Shown piece by piece: positions 36,847 to 47,383 of a DNA stretch of 64,000 nt. The notes beneath the pieces were generated by a model. The model was not told the origin of the DNA and made no database searches. It worked only from the letters and a program-made list of their open reading frames with translations. The stretch is from Primulina eburnea. Its lineage: Eukaryota > Streptophyta > Magnoliopsida > Lamiales > Gesneriaceae. The stretch lies in assembly GCF_022965805.1 (NCBI RefSeq), contig NC_133103.1, forward strand, positions 30,060,329 through 30,124,328, written 5' to 3'. A program made the position numbers and the translations under genes. Every line of letters starts with the position of its first letter. Positions within the stretch are counted from its first letter, which is position 1.

Positions 36847-37710
36847 TCTTGGTTCGCACCAAAAATCCCTACTTTCATTTTAAATACTCTTTTCGGTATC
36901 CCGATTGGTCCATTCATAATCACATGACATTATAAATCAATCAACGTCAATTACAGTGATTAATTTCCGAGCATTACAGTGTGTATGTTCAAGTTTAGTG
37001 CAAGTTCAAGTTTCAAGTATGTATGTCCTATTTTGAAGTTGCATGTGGTTTTATTACGTTTTATTCGTTACTCCCAGTTTATACATGTTGAGTCTTTAGA
37101 GTCACTAGACTTGATCGATGTAGGTGAGGATGTTTATGAAGAGCCTAGGGGTGGAGACCCAAGGAGCTGACTTGGACTGAGCAGGAGGCTAAACCCGAGG
37201 ACCGCCATGTTTTGAAGTTTTAATGCAATGCGCAAAATACTTTTATTTCACGTTATGATTTATGATGTTTTTGAAACGAGAACTTTCTTTAGCAACTTTT
37301 TTGACATATTTTGTCGCAAAGATTTTGGATGAACGGTATATTTTCATTGGATTTTGAAGGTTGAGTACTCCTTTAAGGAATTTTTAAATTTTTCCACAAA
37401 TTTTTAGTAGTAAAATGTACGGTACGTTACACGTTATGATTGTTTTAATACGGTGACAATGATCTGATATTGTTGTTAAATTATTTAGATACATCACAAG
37501 CCTCAGGATCAAAGAAATAGCCAGATTTTATATATACTTGATTATCAGGTACGTGTTGATGTACGAACATACGTTGTTATTGTTTAGTATTGATAAATAC
37601 TATTGTGTTGAACGATGGTAAATCACCGTAATTGGGTGATTTGATGTTATATTTGCTGTTGTTTATTATTGTTCATGTTTTTGGCTGTTGTTGTTTGGAG
37701 ACGTCACGTT

Positions 37711-37829
37711 GATGTTGTTCGTTCAACGATATTGCTGTCGCCGGAGTTGGGGTGCGACGTATCGTCGATGTTGTTGTTCGTTCGACGATATTGCTGTCGC
37801 CGGAGTTGGGGTGCGACGTATCGACGATG
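37711..37829 (+). repeat. 59-bp tandem duplication in LTR-D
   Basis: Two nearly identical 59-bp units (cgatattgctgtcgccggag ... tgcgacgtatcg), GC-richer than their surroundings. Confidence 0.85.
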
Positions 37830-38290
37830 TTATTTTTGCAGTGTGATGTTGTTGAGTTTGTTGATGGCTGATTGTCCATAAACCGCAAAGGAGGTATTTC
37901 TGTTATCATTTCAGTTATATATTATGGTGTTGTTAATATAACTGTTATCTATTGAGATGATGATTATTGTGTATGCTCACCCTTCGGGGGCTGTTTCTGT
38001 TGGACATGTTACAGGACTATACAATGAGGCAGGATAGTGGTGAAGGACTAGGTATATCTAGTCAAACTGTATTGTAGTTGATAGTAGATAGAGACAATAT
38101 AGTTTATTGTCTTATTTGAGTTGTATGTTTGTATTTATTATACTGTTTATTCTACACAGACGTAGATAGTGTGGTGATTCCACTATTTTGTCGTATATGC
38201 ATTATATTATTACGTCGTTGAAAAGAAAATTTTTATGCATTTGACGTCACATGTTGTATGATTACGTGGCGAGGTTTGGGGCGCCACAAT

Positions 38291-38305
38291 TGGTGGCCTC
38301 AGAGC
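38291..38305 (+). other. PBS-like site of element D
   Basis: TGGTGGCCTCAGAGC, two bases after LTR-D, resembles the initiator-Met PBS TGGTATCAGAGC with a small insertion and changes. Confidence 0.6.
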
Positions 38306-38521
38306 ATATGTTAGATGTCTGGGATGGTTAGGAGTTGGGTTTGTGATGAGGGAGTTGGATGACGATATTATCTGCGTATGTCTGCGCATTTGACTTGTTA
38401 TTGATGATTTTTCGATATGATTGATTGTTCTTTAGTTGCGTGTGCTTTCTTGCGAAAGGTGTTACGATGAATACTGGATTGTAATTGTTAAATGTTATGA
38501 TTAAAAATTTGATTTCCAGTG

Positions 38522-40296
38522 ATGGCAGCTAGAGAACAGGTACATCCACACGAGGAAATAGAAGAGGTTGACAGTGGGTTTGGACAGATGAATCCATTGC
38601 CACCTCCTCCTATGGGACAGACACCTGCATATCAGTTTTTATTGCCTAGTGAGTTGACTTTGACACAGTTCAGCAGTTATCTTCCGCCAAGATTTGATAG
38701 TTCTGAGACTGGCGAGCGATCAGATGAGTGGTTTCAGAGGATAGAGCATATATTTCCGAATGCTCCGTGTACTAGGTCTGCTTGTTTAGATTGGCTACAT
38801 TTCAGCTTTCGAGGAATGTACTATTGTGGCGGCAGACGACTGAGGCCGGATTGAGAGCCCAGGGCCGTACTATTGATTGGGATGTGTTTCAGTGTCGTTT
38901 TCTTGATAAGTATTTTTCTATAGCAGCCAGACAAAAGAAAGAGAGGGAATTCGAGGATTTGAGACGGGGAAGTATGTCTGTTGCTGAGTATGAAACTCGA
39001 TATTCTGCATTATTGAAATATATGCCACATGTTGCTACAAATGTTCATGCTAAGTTGAGGCATTTCTTGAGAGGGTTGAAGTTAGAGTTATTTGATCGTG
39101 TGCAATCAAATAACCCGGTATCATTTGAGGATGCAGTGACGAGGGCTGAGATGGCTAAGTTGGTTATGCAGGAGTATGGGGCTCAGGGACGATTATCATA
39201 GCCGACTAGGGAATCATTGCGACCACAAGGACAGTCTTTTAAATATCAGAAGGGTTGATCTTCTTCATCCTCATCTGGGAAGCGCCGATTTGATTCGCGA
39301 CGTGTTGACAGTCGTGGTGGCAGTTCTCAGTCTGTTAAGAGGTAGAGAGGGGAGTCCAGAGCAGTGAGATGTTTTCGTTGTGGGGGACCTCATCTGATCA
39401 GACAATGTACACAGACCGAGATCACCTGTTTTGAGTGTGGCGGTGCTGGTCATATAGCGAGGCAGTGTCCTAGTCGTGACGAACAGCGAGAGCCCAGGAG
39501 TGATAGAGGTAGATCCTCAGGGAGAGGAGGACGACAGCCTCAACAGTTTAGACCGTGGCTTTCTGGAGGACAAACATGTATGCAGGGAGCTGGTCCGCCT
39601 CAAGCACATGTGTATGCTTTGACACAAGAGCAGGCAGAGGAGGCACGAGAGTAGATGATAGCAGGTAAGTTATTTATGTTCTTATCCTGCTTATATCCTT
39701 ATTGATACAGGTACCTCACATACATATATATCAAAGAGGTTTGTGGTTGAGCATCATATGCGCTCGTCTCCATTTTCTATGCCTCTTTCTGTTTCGACAC
39801 CCTCTGGAGTTGATATATCAGTTGTATCTATGATATCAGATGATATTATTTCTTATGAGGGCTACGAGCTGAGATCTGATATGATTATTTTGGAGATGAC
39901 GGATTTTGATTATATTGTGGGGATTAATGTGCTGAGGAGGTATTGTGCGACTGTTGATTGTTATCAGCTGGTAGTATATTTTTACACCGATGAGAAAGAA
40001 CGTTGGACATTTTATGGGAAGGGTTCTTGTCCCCGTGTTCCGTTGGTATCTGCTATCCGGATGTCTCGGTTATTGGAGCATGGAAATGAGGGTTATCTTA
40101 TTTATGCTGTAGATGTGACAGAAAAGAAGAAGGAAGTGGGAATAGAGGAGATACCTGTAGTTGCTGAGTTTGTCGATTTATTTCCTGATGAGATTCCATG
40201 CTTCCCACCAGCCCGTGAGGTGGAGTTTGGGATTGAGTTGATGGCATGTAATTCCCCTATTTTTTGTACTCCTTACAGAATGGCACTAGCAGAGTT
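38522..40296 (+). pseudogene. Element D gag-protease and RT start, broken
   Basis: A Tekay-like Gag starts at the ATG at 38522 (PPPPMGQTPAYQF, SDEWFQRIEHIF), shifts frame near 38790-38850, and continues (FLDKYFSIAARQKKE, LRRGSMSVAEYETRY). Stops follow at about 39199, 39256, 39343 and 39652. Zinc knuckles CFRCGGPHLIRQC and CFECGGAGHIARQC are at 39370-39470. The protease active-site area near 39702 still shows LIDTGTSHTY-like residues but in a shifted frame, and the downstream part (39743 on) is open into the N-terminus of RT ([21 protein letters not shown]). Coding stops abruptly at about 40296, where the sequence changes to the gag start of element F. No RT core, RH or IN of element D is present. 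Confidence 0.85.
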
Positions 40297-43200
40297 GAGC
40301 TATAGCCACCATAGTGGCAACAACTATCCAGGGTTTGGGAAACCCCAATGGTAACGGTAATCAGCAGCCACAACCACCACCGGCACAGAATGGGATCAAG
40401 TATCATTATGAGTCCCTTCGTAAGAACCGTTGCCCAGTGTTCAAGGGAGACGCCGACCCTGAGAGTAGCCAGAGTTGGTTGAAAAGCGTGGAAACCCAAC
40501 TACGACTGCTAGAGATACCTGAGGCACTTAAAGTAGAGGTGATAGTGCCATTCCTGAAGGATAAGGCAAGCAAGTGGTGGGAAACCGTCTCACCTACCCT
40601 GACAGCCGCCGGAGCAATCACTTGGCAACAATTCAGAGATGTCTTTCTCAAATAGTATTTCCAAGCAGAAGTCAGACTTCAGAAACTGAGCGAGTTTGAG
40701 AATTTCTCGCAAACTCTAGACATGTCAGTGGTAGATTACACCTCCCAATTCAATGACCTTGGAACTTATGCCCCGACAATCATGGCAGATGAAGTTCTAA
40801 AGATGCACAGATACAAGAAGGGTTTGATCAGCCGTATCCAGTCATCCTTAGCAGTTTACCAACCTACAAGCTTTGCTGATTTAATGGGAGCAGCCATAAG
40901 AGCTGAGATAGATATCAAGCGTCGGGAGAACGAGAACAAGAATAAGCGACCTCTTACTGGACAGTTATCTCAGGGGAAGCCACCATTCAAGAGACTGAAT
41001 CAGTCCAGTTGATCCTTCAAAGGTGCTTCGTCCCACCCAACTTACCAAGAACCAAAGATGTGCCCCAAATGTAATAATCGTCATTCTGGAGAATGCCACC
41101 GACAGACGGGAGCATGTTTCAATTGTGGGAAATTAGGGCATCGAATTGCTAATTGCCCCGAGCCATTGAAGAGAAGTACCAAGCCTAATGCTGATGCTAA
41201 CCCCAACAAACCAAGGGAGAATAAGCCCAACGCTCGTGTGTTTGCAATAACCCAAGAAGAAGCAGATGATGCAAACGATGTCGTGGCAGGTACCATTTTT
41301 GTCAATGAAATGCCAGCTTATGTGTTATTTGATAGTGGTGCTACTCATTCATTTATATCTAAGAGGTTCACTAAGAAACTAGGGCTTACGCCTGAATTAC
41401 TAGTTGAACCATTTAGAGTAGCGACTCCTACTAGTAAGACAGTCGAAACATATAGAGTGCACCGAAAGTGTAAAATCTGTATCAATGAGCACATATTCCA
41501 AGCAGAATTGATACAACTGAACATGGTGGAGTTCGATATCATCTTAGGAATGGATTGGTTAGCAAGAAACAATGCGATGGTAGATTGCAAGGGAAAGAGT
41601 GTTAGGCTCCGAACCCCGAACCAAAAAGAGGTCGTGTATCATGGCAAATCCAAGGAACGGAAGTCACTTCTTTCCGCATCCCAAGCATGGAAAGCCATGA
41701 AATCTGGAGCAGATATCTATCTAGCAACGGTTAACGTAGTAAAGGAAGAGATTGAACTTAAACCGGGGGACATCCCTATCATGCGAGATTTCCCAGACGT
41801 CTTTCCAGAGGAACTACTAGGGACAGTCCCGAATCGAGAAATTGGGTTCGAAATCAATTTAGTGCCCGAAGCGGCACCCATCTCCAAGGCACTGTATAGA
41901 ATGTCACCAGCTGAACTCAAGGAGCTAAAGGAGCAACTTCAAGAATTACTAGACAAAAATCATATTTGACCAAGTGCGTCTCCATGGGGAGCTCCAGTAC
42001 TTTTTGTCAAGAAGAAATATGGGAGCATTAGACTGTGCATTGACTATAGTGAATTGAATAAGATCACTATCAAGAACAAGTACCCTCTTTCGAGAATAGA
42101 TGACCTGTTTGATCAGCTTAAGGGAGCCACAGTATTTTCCAAATTGGATTTGAGAACGGGTTACCAACAATTGAAGGTCAGGGCTGAAGACATCCCAAAG
42201 ACGGCCTTTCGGACAAGGTATGGACACTACGAATTCACGGTGATGCCTTTTGGTCTGACAAACGCACCAGCAGCCTTTATGGACCTAATGAACAGAGTAT
42301 TCAAGCCGTTCCTGGATCGGTTCATAGTGGTATTCATTGATGACATCCTTGTCTACTCTCCTAGCAAAGAAGATCACGAAGAGCATCTCCGCCTCACTCT
42401 ACAAACTTTAAGGGAGAAAGAACTCTATGCCAAGTTCAAGAAATGTGAATTCTGGCTAAACAGTGTGTCCTTTTTAGGGCATGTGTTATCGGAAGCAAGA
42501 ATATCAGTGGATCCAAAGAAAGTGGAGTCAATTCTAGATTGGCCGAAACCGAGAAACTCCACAGACATCAGAAGCTTTCTTGGATTGGCAGGCTATTACA
42601 GGAAATTCGTTGAAGGATTCTCTTCCATAGCCGTACCATTAACAAGGCTTACTCAAAAGAATTCTAAATTCATTTGGGATGACAACTGCGAGAAAAGTTT
42701 TCAGACATTGAAAGAAAAGCTCGCGTCTACACCAGTGTTAGTCTTGCCCACTGAAGATAAGGATTTCACCATCTACAGTGACGCATCGAAGGAAGGGTTG
42801 GGATGTGTACTCATGCAAGAAGGAAGAGTGATTGCCTATGCATCAAGGCAGTTGAAGCCGCATGAACGAAATTATCCCACTCACGACCTCGAACTGGCAG
42901 CAGTCGTCTTTGCTTTGAAGATATGGAGACATTATCTCTATGGCTCCAAGTGCGAAATCTTCACGGACCACCAGAGCCTCAAATACTTGTTCACCCAAAA
43001 GGAATTAAATATGAGGCAAAGACGATGGATTGAGCTGTTGAAGGATTACGACTTGACTATAAGCTACCATCCAGGTAAGGCAAACAAAGTAGCTGATGCT
43101 TTGAGTCGGAGGAATATGAGTAAGGTTACCTTAGCTGCAATCTCCGCTCAACCATGTCTGCGAGAAACCGTCAAGTTGAACCAGGATCGAGACCCAGTTC

Positions 43201-44591
43201 TAGTAAAACTTAAGGAACAAGCTAAGGAAGCAAAGTCTCAAGACACTCAGATCGACGACAAAGGAGTCCTTTGGATGAAAGGACGATTGTGCGTACCAGA
43301 CATAGATAACCTTCGACAAGAAGTAATTTCAGAAGCACATAAGTCGAAATTTTCAGTCCATCCTGGCAGTACCAAGATTTACAGAGACCTTAAAGAAGAA
43401 TTTCTGGTGGAGTGGAATGAAAAAGGATGTTGCGATATTTGTTTCCAAATGTCTTGTGTGCCAACAGGTCAAAGCAGAGCACCAAAGACCTGGAGGACTT
43501 CTTCAACTTCTAGAAATTCCAGAATGGAAATGGGAACATATCTCCATGGACTTTGTGGTTGGGTTACCAAAGTCTAGACAAAGCCATGATGGCATCTGGG
43601 TAATCGTAGATAGACTCACAAAATCTGCGCATTTCTTACCAGTCCGCATGAACTATAATTTGGACAAGCTAGCCACATTGTACATGAATAACATCGTACG
43701 ATTACATGGGTCCCAGCCAGCATCTTGTCAGACAGAGACCCGAGGTTTGTATCTCATTTTTGGAAGAGTTTTCAACAAGCCATGGGAACTAAGGTCACCC
43801 TCAGTACGGCCTACCACCCTCAGACCGATGGTCAAACAGAGAGGACAATTCAAACTTTAGAAGACATGCTGAGAGCATGTGCCCTAGACTTTAGCGGTAA
43901 TTGGAGTTAACATTTGCCTTTGATTGAGTTTGCTTACAATAACAGTTTTCACAGCAGCATCGGAATGGCGCCGTATGAAGATCTGTATGGGCGAAAATGT
44001 CGGTCACCACTATATTGGGATGAAGTAGGAGAAAAGGCCATCACTGGACCCGAATTGATTCAAGAAACAGTGGATAAAATCGCTATAATCAAGGAGAGAC
44101 TTAAAGTGGCACAAGACCGACAGAAAAGTTGGGCTGATTTGAAAAGAAGACCAGTGGAATTCATAACGGGAGATAAAGCATACTTGAAAGTATCACCAAT
44201 GAAAGGTGTGGTTCGATTCAACAAACCCGGGAAACTGAACCCTAGATATGTTGGACCTTTCGAAATTCTAGGGAAATTGGGGACACTTGCATACAGATTG
44301 GCACTCCCACCGAGTATGTCTAGAATCCATAATGTTTTCCATGTGTCACAACTAAGAAGATATGTTTCGGATCCAAGCCACATCTTCGAAGCTGAACCAC
44401 TCTTAATCGAGGGAGACTTGAATGAAGGCCTTACTTATAAGGAAGTCCCGATCAAAATTGTGGATGCCAAAGACCAAGTGCTAAGACGACGAACGATTCC
44501 ATACGTCAAAGTACAATGGTCCAATCACACTGAAAGAGAATCCACTTGGGAACTCGAAGAGAAAATGAGAAACCATTACCCTTACCTTTTC

Positions 44592-44689
44592 GAGGAACTC
44601 ATACAGCCAAAATCTGAAGGAGGGGAGAATGTGAAGACCATGCACTATGGAAGTGCACCAATTGTGGAGGAACTCATACAGCCAAAATC
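44592..44689 (+). repeat. 23-bp direct repeat across the 3' LTR start
   Basis: gaggaactcatacagccaaa plus atc occurs at 44592-44614 (end of pol) and at 44667-44689 (inside the LTR), 75 bp apart, so the peptide EELIQPKS appears twice in the frame. Confidence 0.85.
44617..44629 (+). other. Polypurine tract of element F
   Basis: GAAGGAGGGGAGAA run immediately before TGTGAAGACC. It sets the LTR-F start. Confidence 0.75.
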
Positions 44690-45810
44690 ACTCCATCTCA
44701 GCATAAATCTCGAGTGAGCACCTTGAACCAAAAAGTGGCCACATTCATCCGGGAGAGGTTAGTGCAATCACCATTGAATAAGCCATCAGCGTCATTCGTG
44801 GAGCCATCAACGCAGTGTCATTCGTGGAGCGACTTCAGAGCTTACCTTGTAGAAGATTATTCGTGCCTATAAAAAAGAAGGCTCCTCATTCGAAACTTGC
44901 ACACCCAAATTCTCGAAATCCTCTCTAGCAGCACCGTATTCTCGAAGCTCTTCGCCCTCTAGTAACAAAGCTCTGCCGCAATCTCACCGTTCACGTTTAC
45001 GTTTCCTTGAGCAGTCAGAATACTGTAAGTGGGTTTTCGCTACTACTTCAATTGGCATAATATATTTCGAAAATAGCTATGACCTTGAAAATTATATCGG
45101 CATGATATATTCGTTCTGCTTCGTATGTAACCCTTTTTGGAATTTTCGTTTACTGAAAGCATGTTGAGTATTTGTAAAAGCACTGTAATGATTCGATTTA
45201 GAAATGGTAAAGGAAATTCTGAACTTTGAAATCTTTGTTTAGGCCCTGATGCGGTGGGTTATAATAACCGTTCCTTTGGCCTCGCCCCTTAGAGAAGTAA
45301 CATATAGGGGACTGATCAGTTAAAAACCATAGTAAATGAGATGATTTCAGTGCTGTATCCGTTTTTTTTGTATCTGATTCGACATGCTAAATATTGAAAT
45401 TGTGATAATTCGTGTATATGTATAACCTCGATATTTCTCATGCACGATTGCCACCCCCCCCCCCCCCCCCCATTTACTGAGTATTTTCCCCAAAATACTC
45501 ACCCCTTACTTTCCCACCCAGATAAGAATGAGAATCAAATTGAGGATGAGGAGCAAGAATACTTTTGGGGATGGTGAAGAAGCAGTCTAATTCGTGATCG
45601 ATTGATTATTTAGTCTTATGATTTCAGTATTACGTATTTACGCTTCCGCATGTTTCTATTTCTTTCTGAGTTGTAAAGACGTTGAACTTTTGGGAAATTT
45701 ATGATAATAAACTGGTTTGGTATATGCTGTACTACGAGGCTAGTTGTTTTGCAATTATGTGATTGCGAGATAACGCCGGTGTCGACTAACCCCGGTCTCG
45801 GGGCGTGACA
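44630..45810 (+). mobile_element. 3' LTR of element F
   Basis: 1,181 bp from TGTGAAGACC to GGGGCGTGACA. It has a TATA box (TATAAAAAA, 44868-44876), upstream duplicated gtcattcgtggagc motifs (44790 and 44819), and an 18-base poly-C tract (45454-45471). After 45810 the sequence resumes inside LTR-B (tcgttggacatcgcc), showing that F had inserted in that LTR; the left TSD is lost with the deleted 5' side. Confidence 0.8.
45454..45471 (+). repeat. Poly-C tract (18 C)
   Basis: Eighteen consecutive C bases in LTR-F. A homopolymer this long is prone to length errors in sequencing. Confidence 0.9.
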
Positions 45811-47369
45811 TCGTTGGACATCGCCGAGCTTGTGCTACTGTATTTAGATATGTTACGAGATGTATTTAGGTGTTATTTGGTGGTTCGTTTGGGTCGGGAT
45901 TGGCTTGGGATGTAATAGAAGTCGTAGGAAGCGAAACGATGCCTAATTACGAGTTATTGTTGTGTTGGAATTAATTGTTGATGCTTAGGGACGTTTGGGG
46001 TGTTTTTATGGATTTGAATCAATGTAATAACATCCTAGGATGAGTCTAGAGGTGTTGGTTCATGGTCCTTAGGCTTGGATTGAATGGGTGAAAGGTTAAG
46101 TTAGCGAATTTTCGTGAATTTGCAAAGACAGAGGGTACCCGGACCCCTTCCCGGACCCCGGCACGGAGTCCGTGTCCTTTTTCCTTCAAAAATACGAATT
46201 TCCAGAGTCTACCCGGACCCGTACACGGGGTCCGTGGACACCCTTTTAAAAAAAAAATTTTAAAAAAATTTTTTTTTTTTTTAGGATTTGCTTCGGGGTT
46301 CTATATCATGGTTTAGCACCATGGTTAAAATTTATTTATGTAAAAATATAAGATTTGTTTTTTGGTTTTACGTCATGGTTTAGTACGATGATTAAACGAG
46401 GTCAAGCCAGGAGCGAACTAGAATGTCCTAAGCTACTTATTCACTTTGGTGGTGAGCTCGAGTACCTACGTCTAAGACATGCAAGTTAAGTATTTAAAAT
46501 TTATGTTAGTATGTGCAGTAGCGGCCCCAAGTGAGAACCAACGAATCCCTCAACGCCAAGTAAGTATGATGACGTGCAAAGAAATATTTTAAGTTTTTGA
46601 GGTATGCTAAATGTCTTGTGACCAAATTATGCATGGGTTTGGAAGTCGGTGAACGTGGCCGAGGACTTCTCCACCCCGTTAAATTATGAACGGGTTAGAT
46701 CGTGGTTGGAAAGCGTTAAATTATGAACGGGGACCAAGCACACCGTTAAATTATGAACGGGGATCTCATGTATGTGGCAGTAGATACGTCCCTGTCAGCC
46801 CAGTACTGTGGTTTGTCTGATCAGGCATTTATTATGTTATGGGTCACTTGCTTTGAAACATGCCTCTACGCAAAATGATGAAGTTATGTATGTTCAAGTA
46901 TGCCATATGTTTATGAAAGTTTATGTTGATGGCACGTCTAGTTTACGTATGTATGTTCAAGTTTATTATGCAAGCTCAAGTTTCAAGTTATGTATGTCCT
47001 ATTTTAAAGTTGCATGCGATTTTATTACGTAGTACTCGTTATTCCAGTTTATACGTGTTGAGTCTTTAGACTCACTAGACTTGATCGGTGCAGGTGAGTA
47101 TGTTGATGAGGATACAGGAGGTGGCGACCAAGGGGCAGGCTTGGACTGAGCGGGAGGCTAACCCGAGGACCGCAATGTTTAAGTTTTGCAAAAGTTAAAT
47201 TACTCTGATTCTATGTTTGATGCGAGATGTTTTGAGAAAACTTTTCTTTTATCAAAAGCTTTATTGGGAATGGATGATGTAGTGACGACCGTATTGATTT
47301 TATTTTCGTATTTAAGAAAATTTTTAATTTTTCCGCAAATTTTGAGTATGAAAAGTACGGTACGTTGCA
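45811..47369 (+). mobile_element. Partial 5' LTR-B (copy B2)
   Basis: Matches 51109-52667 of LTR-B3 and ends GGTACGTTGCA. Includes the CCGGACCCC...GGTCCGTG block (46135-46235) and the shared 3' module (gtctttagactcactagact) near 47060. Confidence 0.9.
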
Positions 47370-47371
47370 GT

Positions 47372-47383
47372 TGGTATCAGAGC
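47372..47383 (+). other. Primer-binding site of the LARD
   Basis: TGGTATCAGAGC, two bases after the LTR-B2 end; initiator-Met type. Confidence 0.9.

Larger units (their letters stand above)
35094..36978 (-). mobile_element. Solo LTR-C
   Basis: On the plus strand it runs from TGTGGGGACCCGG to GAGCATTACA (1,885 bp), flanked by the perfect TSD GTGTG (35089-35093 and 36979-36983). The orientation is minus, by comparison with the complete LTR-C element at 55874-63919. No internal sequence remains. It lies inside solo LTR-B1. Confidence 0.9.
32864..37431 (+). mobile_element. Solo LTR-B (copy B1), containing solo LTR-C
   Basis: Starts TGTAGTGTCC and ends GGTACGTTACA, flanked by the perfect TSD CGTTA (32859-32863 and 37432-37436). 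No internal region is present, so it is a solo LTR formed by LTR-LTR recombination. Without the nested LTR-C it is about 2.68 kb, matching complete LTR-B3 (2,696 bp). Contains CA-rich stretches near 33315-33390 and a CCGGACCC/GGTCCGTG-rich block at about 34265-34385. Confidence 0.9.
32398..38288 (+). mobile_element. LTR-D, 5' LTR split by a solo LTR-B
   Basis: The right end is secure: GGGGCGCCACA at 38288 followed by a PBS-like site. The left end is not identified; 32398-32863 is AT-rich and probably belongs to the same LTR, since LTR-B inserted here with a perfect TSD (CGTTA) and the two flanks were once continuous. It holds a 59-bp tandem duplication. No protein is encoded. Confidence 0.6.
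40297..44717 (+). pseudogene. Element F gag-pol (Tekay-like), broken
   Basis: An almost full-length gag-pol: Gag from about 40314 (CPVFKGDADP, KASKWWETV), zinc knuckle CFNCGKLGHRIANC (41120), protease FDSGATHSFIS (41330), RT with FIDD (42338), RNase H ([13 protein letters not shown], 42775), integrase (43340 on; [20 protein letters not shown]), GPFEIL domain and a chromodomain-like end (VKVQWSNHTERESTWELEE). It is disabled by in-frame stops at about 40653, 41010, 41967 and 43908 and by frameshifts near 43415 and 43705. The four stops fit C-to-T or G-to-A changes. The frame runs through the PPT and 88 bp into the 3' LTR before stopping at 44717. The original ATG is GTG here. The 5' LTR and PBS are missing, replaced by element D. 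Confidence 0.9.
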
